Under the pieces are notes generated by a model. That model did not search any database. It was not told the DNA's origin and worked only from the letters and a program-made list of their open reading frames with translations. From Burkholderia sp. Ac-20365 (GTDB lineage Bacteria > Pseudomonadota > Gammaproteobacteria > Burkholderiales > Burkholderiaceae), in assembly GCF_017104715.1 (NCBI RefSeq), contig NZ_JAAGPI010000027.1, positions 1 to 64,000 on the forward strand: a DNA stretch of 64,000 bases. The letters are read 5' to 3'. Below, in pieces: positions 53,124-64,000 of the stretch (position 1 is the stretch's first letter; each line of letters starts with the position of its first letter). Both the position numbers and the translations under genes were made by a program.

Positions 53124-54278
53124 GTGTTGCCGTCATTTTCTCCCGCTCTGCTCGCGCTCGCCGACGGCACGGTCTTTCGTGGTTACTCGATCGGCGCGCC
53201 CGGTCATACGATCGGTGAAGTCGTCTTCAATACGGCTATCACCGGCTATCAGGAAATCCTGACCGACCCCAGCTACGCGCGCCAGATCGTCACCCTGACG
53301 TATCCGCATATCGGCAACGTCGGCGTGAATGCCGAAGATGTCGAAGCCACGAAAGTCCATGCCGCCGGCCTGATCATCCGTGATCTGCCTGTTCTCGCGT
53401 CCAACTTCCGCATGGAGCGCACGCTCCCGGATTACCTGAAGGCGGAAGGCGTCGTCGCGATCGCCGGTATCGACACCCGTATGCTCACGCGCGTACTGCG
53501 CGACAAGGGCGCGCAAAACGGCGCGATTCTCGCAGGCTCGGATGACGAAGCGAAGGCAATCGAGCTGGCGCGTTCGTTCCCCGGTCTCGCGGGCATGGAC
53601 CTCGCGAAGGTCGTGTCGACGCAAAAGCCGTACGAATGGAAGCAGACCGAATGGCGTCTGGGCAGCGGTTACGGCATGCAGAACACGCCGCGCTACCGCG
53701 TGGTCGCATTCGACTTCGGCGTGAAGTACAACATTCTGCGCATGCTGGCCGAGCGCGGCTGTCAGGTGACGGTGCTGCCGGCGCAAGCCACGGCCGCTGA
53801 CGCGCTCGCGCTCAACCCGGATGGCGTGTTCCTGTCGAACGGCCCGGGCGACCCGGAACCGTGCGATTACGCGATCGCGGCGACGCGTGAATTCATCGAG
53901 CGCGGCATTCCGACGTTCGGCATCTGTCTCGGCCATCAGATCATGGGTCTCGCCGTCGGCGCGAAGACGATGAAGATGAAAACGGGCCACCACGGTGCGA
54001 ACCATCCGGTGAAGGACCTCGACGACGGCCGCGTCGTCATCACGTCGCAGAACCACGGCTTCGCAGTCGACGCTGACACGCTGCCCGCGAACGCGAAGGT
54101 CACGCACGTGTCGCTGTTCGACGGCACGCTGCAGGGCTTCGCGCTGACGGACAAGCCGGCATTCTGCTTCCAGGGTCACCCGGAAGCGTCGCCCGGTCCG
54201 CACGACATCGCTTATCTGTTCGACCGTTTCACCGCGTTGATGGATACGGCGAAGGGCAACAAGTCGGCAGCGGCATAA
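53124..54278 (+). CDS. carA: Carbamoyl-phosphate synthase small subunit
   Basis: The glutaminase subunit that supplies ammonia to CarB for pyrimidine and arginine synthesis. GTG 53124, six bases after AAGGAG, gives 384 aa beginning (M)LPSFSPALLALADG. The N-terminal small-subunit domain is followed by a class I amidotransferase domain with nucleophile Cys ~268 in GICLGHQIMGL and the His-Glu pair in FQGHPEASPGPHD. Confidence 0.97.
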   Translation: MLPSFSPALLALADGTVFRGYSIGAPGHTIGEVVFNTAITGYQEILTDPSYARQIVTLTYPHIGNVGVNAEDVEATKVHAAGLIIRDLPVLASNFRMERTLPDYLKAEGVVAIAGIDTRMLTRVLRDKGAQNGAILAGSDDEAKAIELARSFPGLAGMDLAKVVSTQKPYEWKQTEWRLGSGYGMQNTPRYRVVAFDFGVKYNILRMLAERGCQVTVLPAQATAADALALNPDGVFLSNGPGDPEPCDYAIAATREFIERGIPTFGICLGHQIMGLAVGAKTMKMKTGHHGANHPVKDLDDGRVVITSQNHGFAVDADTLPANAKVTHVSLFDGTLQGFALTDKPAFCFQGHPEASPGPHDIAYLFDRFTALMDTAKGNKSAAA

Positions 54279-54413
54279 GCAGACGCTCGTAAAGCAGCGA
54301 CGGAAAAGGCGCGCCCCGCGACGCCGTTCGATCACGGTCCAAACGGACGGGTTGAACGGCACACCGCCAGCGCGCCAACAGTAAGAACTCAGGAATACAT
54401 TAGCGAGAGCGTT

Positions 54414-57668
<3,255 letters not shown>

Positions 57669-57698
57669 GGCTTCAGATTTCTGTCAAAGACGTAAGTG

Positions 57699-57792
57699 CC
57701 GCGGTTAAGCGGCGTCCCTAAGGTGTCAGATCGGGCTTCACGCCACGCTTCCGAACCTGTACGGGATGCACTTAACCGCGGTGATTTTTTTT
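57699..57792 (+). terminator. Long-range hairpin and T tract between carB and greA
   Basis: CCGCGGTTAAG (57699-57709) pairs perfectly with CTTAACCGCGG (57771-57781) across a 61-nt loop, followed by eight T (57785-57792). It can act as the carAB terminator; the unusually large loop is noteworthy. Confidence 0.6.
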
Positions 57793-57820
57793 GTGGCTGT
57801 CTTTTGCCAAAGAGTTGTTT

Positions 57821-58297
57821 ATGAGCACTATTCCATTGACGAAGCGCGGCGCAGATCAGTTGCGCGACGAATTGCAGCGTTTGAAATCGGTTGAACGTCC
57901 TGCCGTCATCAACTCCATCTCGGAAGCGCGCGCGCAGGGCGACCTGTCGGAAAACGCCGAGTACGACGCTGCGAAAGAGAAGCAGGGCTTTATCGAAGGC
58001 CGTATCGCCGAGATCGAATCGAAGCTGGCGGCTGCGCAGATCATCGATCCGTCCGCGCTCGACGCCGAAGGCCGCGTCGTGTTCGCCGCGACGGTCGACC
58101 TGGAAGATCTCGATTCGGGTGATTCGGTTACCTATCAAATCGTCGGCGACGACGAAGCCGATCTCGAGCACGGTCTGATTTCCGTCAGCTCGCCGATCGC
58201 GCGTGCGCTGATCGGTAAGTCGGAAGGCGACGTTGCGGCCGTGCAGGCACCAAGCGGCGTGCGCGAGTACGAAATCATCGCGGTTCGCTACATCTGA
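57821..58297 (+). CDS. greA: Transcription elongation factor GreA
   Basis: It rescues backtracked RNA polymerase by stimulating transcript cleavage. ATG 57821 gives 158 aa. The N-terminal coiled coil has the functional acidic tip in the DLSENAEYDAAKEKQGFIE segment, and the FKBP-like C-terminal domain ends VREYEIIAVRYI. Its location after carB is common in proteobacteria. Confidence 0.96.
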   Translation: MSTIPLTKRGADQLRDELQRLKSVERPAVINSISEARAQGDLSENAEYDAAKEKQGFIEGRIAEIESKLAAAQIIDPSALDAEGRVVFAATVDLEDLDSGDSVTYQIVGDDEADLEHGLISVSSPIARALIGKSEGDVAAVQAPSGVREYEIIAVRYI

Positions 58298-58307
58298 GGC
58301 GGCTGCC

Positions 58308-58823
58308 GTGTCTTCGATGCCGCATCGTCTGTTCCGCCTGCTCACGGTCGTGTGGGTCGGCAGCCTGCTGACCATCGGCTACGCTGTCGCGCCCGTGTTG
58401 TTCACCTCGCTTGACCGGATGACGGCCGGCGCCGTCGCGGCGCAGCTGTTTCGCATCGAAGGCGTGATTGGTGTTGTATGCGGCGTGATGTTGCTGGCGC
58501 TGTGCAACGTGATGATCCGGCGCGGCGGTGACGCGTACCGGCGTCTGCGCTGGCTGGTCGCCGGCATGCTGGTGTGCGTGCTGGTCGGCTATTTCGCGTT
58601 GCAGCCGTTCATGAATGCGTTGCGCATCGCGGCACAGGAAGCGGGCACGGATGTCGGGCATTCCGTGTATGCGAGCCGCTTCGGCATGCTGCACGGCGTG
58701 TCGAGCGTGTTCTATCTGATCGAGAGCCTGTTGGGCATCGTTCTCGCGTGGAAATTGCCGGCGGGAACGGGTGTTGCCGTGGAGTCCGGTGCGGCGCGTG
58801 TCGCAGGGCGGACGGCGGGGTAG
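58308..58823 (+). CDS. DUF4149 family membrane protein
   Basis: A 171-aa inner-membrane protein with four predicted helices (near residues 12-30, 48-68, 80-100, 138-158). The segments VWVGSLLTIGYAVAPVLF and ALQPFMNALR fit the DUF4149 family, of unknown function. GTG 58308 is favoured because GAGGCGG lies six bases upstream; ATG 58317 is the alternative. It starts 11 nt after greA and is probably co-transcribed. Confidence 0.75.
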   Translation: MSSMPHRLFRLLTVVWVGSLLTIGYAVAPVLFTSLDRMTAGAVAAQLFRIEGVIGVVCGVMLLALCNVMIRRGGDAYRRLRWLVAGMLVCVLVGYFALQPFMNALRIAAQEAGTDVGHSVYASRFGMLHGVSSVFYLIESLLGIVLAWKLPAGTGVAVESGAARVAGRTAG

Positions 58824-58951
58824 AGCGTCGAGCGGGATGGTGTCCTGTCAACGGGTTTCGCCCACTGATCTTCCGGGACGCGGTGAATCGCCGCATAAAG
58901 CGGCGTGCAGCGATTTCTCCTGAGTCGCCCCGGCTCAACAGCCAGCCATAT

Positions 58952-58978
58952 GGCAAACCGGCGTTTCGCGCCGGTTCC
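58952..58978. terminator. Hairpin between the convergent DUF4149 and yhbY genes
   Basis: AACCGGCG-tttcg-CGCCGGTT, a perfect 8-bp stem with only weak T tracts on either side. Confidence 0.55.
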
Positions 58979-58980
58979 GG

Positions 58981-59520
58981 TTACTTCGACGTCTGGTGCA
59001 TGCGCTTCGCGCTGGTCTGGCGCTTCTTCGCCCGCTTGATGTTGCCGCCCGCGGTGACGCGCTCATTGCCGCGAACCACCATCTTCTGCGCTTTGGGCTT
59101 GCGCATCGGATTTTCCGACGGCTTGACGACCTTCACGACGCGCGGTGCGCGTCCTTTGTTCGATGGCTCGTCGCCCATCGCTTCGCGCGCGCTCGGCAGC
59201 GTGCCTCGCTTCGTCTTTGCAGCGGGAGCGCGTTCGGTGGCCACCTTTTCGGGCTTCCAGATCACTAGCAGCTTGCCGATATGCTGGATCGGCGCCGCGT
59301 TCAGGCGATCGCAGATGTCGTCGTAGATGGCAATGCGCTCTTCGCGCTCGTCGCCGAACACGCGGATCTTGATCAGCTGGTGCGCTTTCAGGTGGACCTT
59401 GATTTCGGTCAGCACGGCGTCGGTCAGCCCTTCGGCGCCGACGATCACGACCGGCTTGAGCGCGTGAGCCTGGGAGCGCAAATCGGCGCGTTGTTCGGAA
59501 GAAACTTTGAGGGCTGGCAT
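58981..59520 (-). CDS. yhbY: YhbY-type CRM-domain RNA-binding protein with a basic tail
   Basis: A ribosome-assembly factor that binds pre-50S rRNA. The CRM domain covers residues 1-~95, with the GxxG-type loop in VIVGAEGLTDAV and IKIRVFGDEREERIAIYDDIC. The family is normally ~97 aa; here ~85 further residues form a Lys/Arg/Pro-rich tail. It is divergent from rlmE, the same pairing as yhbY-rlmE(-ftsH) in E. coli. Confidence 0.92.
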   Translation of the reverse strand: MPALKVSSEQRADLRSQAHALKPVVIVGAEGLTDAVLTEIKVHLKAHQLIKIRVFGDEREERIAIYDDICDRLNAAPIQHIGKLLVIWKPEKVATERAPAAKTKRGTLPSAREAMGDEPSNKGRAPRVVKVVKPSENPMRKPKAQKMVVRGNERVTAGGNIKRAKKRQTSAKRMHQTSK

Positions 59521-59777
59521 GAGAAGTGAAAGACTCGACTAAAATGGCGGCGCCCGCGAGCAGAAGAGATCTGTCGATCCGGCGAAACAGCAGGCGGCGC
59601 GCGAGAAAATAGAAAACTGCGATGAATACGGCGCCAGGCACGGCGCGACAGGCGACGGCGGCGCGGACTGCAAGCAGAACCACGAGCGCGGAAGACGGCC
59701 TTTGGCTGCAGCCGCGCGAATTAAACGCGTATTATCCGCTAAAAGCGCGGCATTACGTAGCAAGAGTTCAACGTTTA

Positions 59778-60440
59778 ATGGCAAAAAACAAGTTCAACAC
59801 GTCGTGGCTGCACGACCACATCAACGATCCGTACGTGAAAATGGCGCAGCGGGAGGGCTATCGCGCCCGCGCAGCCTACAAGCTCAAGGAAATCGACGAA
59901 CAGGACAAGCTGATCCGTCCCGGTCAGGTGATCGTCGATCTGGGTGCGGCGCCTGGCAGCTGGAGCCAGTACGCCCGTAACAGGCTCGCGCAAGGCAAGA
60001 ACCGCGACTCGCAGCGCGAGGGCGGGATCGACGGCGCAGTGATTGCGCTCGATCTGTTGCCAATGGAGCCAATCGCCGACGTTCACTTCATCCAGGGCGA
60101 CTTCCGTGATGACAGCGTGCTCGAACAACTCGAAGAAGTTGTCGGAGAACGCGATGTCGACCTTGTAATTTCCGATATGGCGCCCAACCTGTCGGGCGTG
60201 GCGGTGGCAGATGCCGCGCGGATCGAGCATGTATGCGATCTGGCGCTGGAATTTGCGCAAAACCACCTGAAACCCGATGGTGCCCTTTTAGTCAAATGTT
60301 TTCACGGCAGCGGTTATAGCCAGATTGTCGAAAAGTTCAAGCATCAGTTCAAAACGGTGGCTGCGCGCAAGCCGAAGGCGTCCCGGGACAAGTCGTCCGA
60401 GACGTTCATCCTCGGCAAGCACCTGAAGCGGCCCCGTTGA
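59778..60440 (+). CDS. rlmE: 23S rRNA 2'-O-methyltransferase RlmE (FtsJ)
   Basis: It methylates U2552 in the A loop of 23S rRNA and is heat-shock-linked in E. coli. ATG 59778 (MAKNKFNTSW) gives the usual 220 aa. The SAM motif is VIVDLGAAPGSWSQYA; the catalytic K-D-K-E tetrad includes Lys in RAAYKLKEID, Asp in LVISDMAPN, Lys in LLVKCFHG and Glu in SSETFILG. ftsH follows 184 nt downstream. Confidence 0.96.
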   Translation: MAKNKFNTSWLHDHINDPYVKMAQREGYRARAAYKLKEIDEQDKLIRPGQVIVDLGAAPGSWSQYARNRLAQGKNRDSQREGGIDGAVIALDLLPMEPIADVHFIQGDFRDDSVLEQLEEVVGERDVDLVISDMAPNLSGVAVADAARIEHVCDLALEFAQNHLKPDGALLVKCFHGSGYSQIVEKFKHQFKTVAARKPKASRDKSSETFILGKHLKRPR

Positions 60441-60624
60441 ACAGGGTGCAGTAATTTGAGCCCGCGTCTCCGGGGAGCCGGAAAATAAGAGCGCTGAGGT
60501 TGCGCGGTACGCTATTTATGCGGTAGTGAATGCTTATGGCAGGGGTCTTCGGACTGGATTAGAATGCCTGAGTGGTGCCGCAAGGCAAATGTAGGCGCTT
60601 GTCTATGAGTGAAGGAGTGGTGCT

Positions 60625-62514
60625 TTGAACAACAACATGTTTTCGAAAGCAGCAGTGTGGCTGGTGATCGCACTGGTGCTGTTTACGGTGTTCAAGCAGT
60701 TCGACAAGCCCCGTGTCCAGGAAGGCGTTTCGTATTCGCAGTTCATGGACGACGCGAAAAGCGGCAAGGTCAAGAGCGTGATCGTTCAGGGGCGCAACCT
60801 CACGGTGACGCCGGCCGACGGTCAGAAGTATCAGATCGTGTCGCCGGGCGACATCTGGATGGTCGGCGACCTGATGAAGTATGGCGTGCAGGTCAGCGGC
60901 AAGGCTGATGACGAGCCGAATGCGCTGGTGTCCGCGCTGTATTACCTCGGGCCAACCATCCTGATCATCGGATTCTGGTTCTACATGATGAGACAGATGC
61001 AGGGAGGCGGGAAAGGCGGTGCTTTCTCGTTCGGTAAATCCCGTGCGCGTCTGATCGATGAGAACAATAACGCCATCAATTTCTCGGATGTCGCTGGCTG
61101 CGACGAGGCGAAGGAAGAAGTGTCCGAACTGGTCGACTTCCTGCGCGATCCGCAGAAGTTCCAGAAGCTGGGTGGTCGCATCCCGCGCGGCGTGCTGCTG
61201 GTCGGCCCACCGGGAACCGGTAAGACGCTGCTGGCACGCGCTATCGCTGGTGAAGCCAAGGTGCCGTTCTTCAGCATCTCGGGTTCGGACTTCGTCGAAA
61301 TGTTCGTCGGTGTTGGTGCGGCACGTGTGCGCGACATGTTCGAGCAAGCCAAGAAGCATGCGCCGTGCATCGTGTTCATCGACGAAATCGATGCGGTCGG
61401 TCGTCATCGTGGCGCCGGCATGGGCGGCGGCAACGACGAGCGCGAACAGACGCTGAACCAGATGCTCGTCGAAATGGACGGTTTCGAGGCGAACTCGGGC
61501 GTGATCGTGATCGCTGCGACGAACCGTTCGGACGTGCTGGACAAGGCGCTGCTGCGTCCGGGCCGTTTCGACCGTCAGGTGTATGTCGGTCTGCCGGATA
61601 TCCGTGGCCGCGAGCACATCATGAAGGTGCACCTGCGCAAGGTGCCGATCGCGAACGACGTCGACGCGGCAGTCATTGCGCGTGGCACGCCGGGCTTCTC
61701 GGGTGCCGATCTCGCGAACCTCGTGAACGAAGCGGCGCTGTTCGCTGCGCGTCGCGGCAAGCGCATCGTCGAAATGCAGGACTTCGAGGACGCGAAGGAC
61801 AAGATCTTCATGGGTCCGGAGCGCAAGTCGGCCGTGATCCGCGAAGACGCGAAGCGCGCGACGGCTTACCACGAGTCGGGCCACGCAGTGATCGCGAAGC
61901 TGTTGCCGAAGGCTGACCCGGTGCACAAGGTCACGATCATCCCGCGCGGTCGTGCGCTGGGCGTGACGTGGCAGTTGCCGGAGCACGACAACGAAACGTA
62001 CTCGAAGGATTATCTGCTGGACCGTCTGGCCATTCTGTTCGGCGGCCGTGTCGCGGAAGAGTTGTTCCTGAACCTGATCAGCACGGGTGCATCGGACGAC
62101 TTCAATAAGGCGACGTCTACCGCGCGTGCAATGGTCGCGCGTTTCGGTATGACGGATGCGCTGGGACCGATGGTCTACGTCGACGACGAGAACGATCAAG
62201 GGCCGTTTGGTCGAGGTTTCACGCGCACGATCTCGGAAGCGACGCAGCAGAAGGTCGATGCCGAAATCCGCCGCGTGCTGGACGAGCAATACAGTCTCGC
62301 AAGACGTCTGCTCGACGAGAACCGCGACAAGGTCGAGGCCATGACGGCCGCGCTGATGGAGTGGGAAACGATCGACGCCGATCAGATCAACGACATCATG
62401 GCTGGTCGCCCGCCGCGCTCGCCGAAGAGTTCGCCTTCGCCGGGCGATGCATCGGGCGGCAGCAGCCCGGGCACGGAAGTCAAGCCGGGCAGCGCGACGG
62501 CTCCGGCAACCTGA
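60625..62514 (+). CDS. ftsH: ATP-dependent membrane zinc protease FtsH
   Basis: An essential AAA+ protease of membrane proteins and regulators such as LpxC and sigma32. TTG 60625, after GAAGGAG, gives 629 aa; ATG 60637 is an alternative. Two transmembrane helices (~7-24 and ~105-121) flank a periplasmic domain. Walker A GPPGTGKT (194-201), second region of homology FDRQVYVGLPD, zinc motif HESGH (416-420). The C-terminus is a Ser/Pro/Gly-rich tail. Confidence 0.97.
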   Translation: MNNNMFSKAAVWLVIALVLFTVFKQFDKPRVQEGVSYSQFMDDAKSGKVKSVIVQGRNLTVTPADGQKYQIVSPGDIWMVGDLMKYGVQVSGKADDEPNALVSALYYLGPTILIIGFWFYMMRQMQGGGKGGAFSFGKSRARLIDENNNAINFSDVAGCDEAKEEVSELVDFLRDPQKFQKLGGRIPRGVLLVGPPGTGKTLLARAIAGEAKVPFFSISGSDFVEMFVGVGAARVRDMFEQAKKHAPCIVFIDEIDAVGRHRGAGMGGGNDEREQTLNQMLVEMDGFEANSGVIVIAATNRSDVLDKALLRPGRFDRQVYVGLPDIRGREHIMKVHLRKVPIANDVDAAVIARGTPGFSGADLANLVNEAALFAARRGKRIVEMQDFEDAKDKIFMGPERKSAVIREDAKRATAYHESGHAVIAKLLPKADPVHKVTIIPRGRALGVTWQLPEHDNETYSKDYLLDRLAILFGGRVAEELFLNLISTGASDDFNKATSTARAMVARFGMTDALGPMVYVDDENDQGPFGRGFTRTISEATQQKVDAEIRRVLDEQYSLARRLLDENRDKVEAMTAALMEWETIDADQINDIMAGRPPRSPKSSPSPGDASGGSSPGTEVKPGSATAPAT

Positions 62515-62534
62515 TAATCGGTTAACGGTGTTTT

Positions 62535-62572
62535 ACGGGCCGGTGTGTTTTCACACCGGCCCGTTTTCATTT
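62535..62572 (+). terminator. Terminator after ftsH
   Basis: A 13-bp perfect stem ACGGGCCGGTGTG / CACACCGGCCCGT, TTTT loop and TTTCATTTCT tail. Confidence 0.9.
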
Positions 62573-62648
62573 CTAATGCTGCTCTGATCGCGATACAGTC
62601 ATATCGCGGCCGTTCCTAATCACAACGTCTCGTAGCAAGTCTCCTCTC

Positions 62649-63533
<885 letters not shown>

Positions 63534-63561
63534 TCTCCACGCTTGGGAGGAAAATTCCAAT

Positions 63562-64000
63562 ATGGCACGTCGATATTTCGGAACGGATGGGATTCGGGGC
63601 AAGGTCGGTGAAGGTCCGATCACGCCGGACTTTGTACTGCGGCTCGGCTATGCAGCCGGCAAGGTGCTCGCGGGCGCCGACACGTGGGCGAAGACGGGCA
63701 GCCGGCCGACGGTGCTGATCGGCAAGGACACGCGCGTGTCGGGCTACATGCTCGAAGCCGCGCTGGAGTCGGGCTTTTCGGCGGCGGGCGTCGACGTGAT
63801 GCTGGCCGGCCCGATGCCGACGCCGGGCGTCGCGTATCTCACGCGCGCACTGCGTCTTGCGGCGGGCGTCGTGATCAGCGCGTCGCACAACCCGTACTAC
63901 GACAACGGCATCAAATTTTTCTCGGCCGACGGCAACAAGCTGCCGGACGAAGTCGAATCACAGATTGAAGAGCAACTGGAAAAGCCGCTCGACTGCGCGC
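63562..64000 (+). CDS. glmM: Phosphoglucosamine mutase (3' end beyond the window)
   Basis: It converts glucosamine-6-phosphate to glucosamine-1-phosphate for UDP-GlcNAc, the precursor of peptidoglycan and LPS. ATG 63562, after TTGGGAGG, starts MARRYFGTDGIRGKVGEG. The catalytic phosphoserine is in GVVISASHNPYYDNGIKFF. The 146 codons visible run off the right edge; the metal-binding and sugar domains are not seen. Confidence 0.95.
   Translation, partial: MARRYFGTDGIRGKVGEGPITPDFVLRLGYAAGKVLAGADTWAKTGSRPTVLIGKDTRVSGYMLEAALESGFSAAGVDVMLAGPMPTPGVAYLTRALRLAAGVVISASHNPYYDNGIKFFSADGNKLPDEVESQIEEQLEKPLDCA

Noticed and set aside
60559..62289. 576-codon frame antisense to ftsH, and a similar one at 41040-42878 antisense to the ABC transporter
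   Set aside because: Both are mirror frames of real genes with biased composition.

Overview
The window is a dense, high-GC stretch of housekeeping chromosome from a betaproteobacterium. The gene order (rne-rluC; rpmF-plsX-fabHDG-acpP-fabF-rpoE-mucABD; lepA-lepB-rnc-era-recO-pdxJ-acpS-nagZ; efp/earP; uvrC-pgsA-tRNAs; carAB-greA; rlmE-ftsH-folP-glmM), an Arg32-type EF-P beside its arginine rhamnosyltransferase EarP, and frequent GTG/TTG starts all point to Burkholderiaceae, most likely Paraburkholderia or Caballeronia. The genus is inferred from synteny and protein style, not from a search. I see no phage, transposon, integrase, CRISPR array, plasmid gene or recognisable defence island.

Layout. 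1-7164: RNase E (minus, cut by the left edge), rluC with a HAD phosphatase, a Rieske protein and sppA, then a convergent RsmI-like methylase/Maf pair. 7249-19242: a strong sigma70-type promoter starts yceD-rpmF-plsX-fabH-fabD-fabG-acpP-fabF (phospholipid and fatty-acid synthesis), followed by a YgfX-like gene and the envelope-stress set rpoE-rseA-rseB-mucD plus a glutaredoxin. 19431-27981: lepA-lepB-rnc-era-recO-pdxJ-acpS-nagZ (translation, secretion, RNA processing, repair, cofactor and wall recycling). 28029-32100 (minus): a response regulator of the NtrC class with an altered GAFTGA loop, a CsbD protein, efp and earP. 32210-35720: uvrC-pgsA and a tRNA-Gly, tRNA-Gly, tRNA-Cys cluster. 35768-38362: a GNAT gene and a minus-strand copper-delivery operon (SCO, PCuAC, CtaG). 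38725-44666: trehalose synthesis (otsB-otsA), an ABC exporter and a glycosyltransferase. 44907-48565: two membrane proteins, tRNA-Val, dnaQ-rnhA-methyltransferase. 48585-52674: gloB, mltD, an MFS transporter. 53124-64000: carAB, greA, a DUF4149 protein, yhbY, rlmE-ftsH, folP and the first part of glmM.

Functionally, the region joins membrane-lipid synthesis, envelope stress, RNA maturation (RNase E, RNase III, Era, RluC, RlmE, YhbY) and respiration support. I did not find a wholly new multi-gene system. The most unusual local structures are: a threefold tandem duplication of the ctaG start region that makes two 8-codon micro-ORFs chained by ATGA overlaps; a sigma54-type activator whose GAFTGA loop reads GAFGGA; a 9-bp-periodic repeat array upstream of rpoE; paired hairpins just before the RNase III gene; and a bacterial membrane protein whose predicted N-terminus begins ARTKQT, like histone H3. 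Several conserved enzymes (RNase III, RecO, UvrC, YhbY) carry long low-complexity extensions or insertions.
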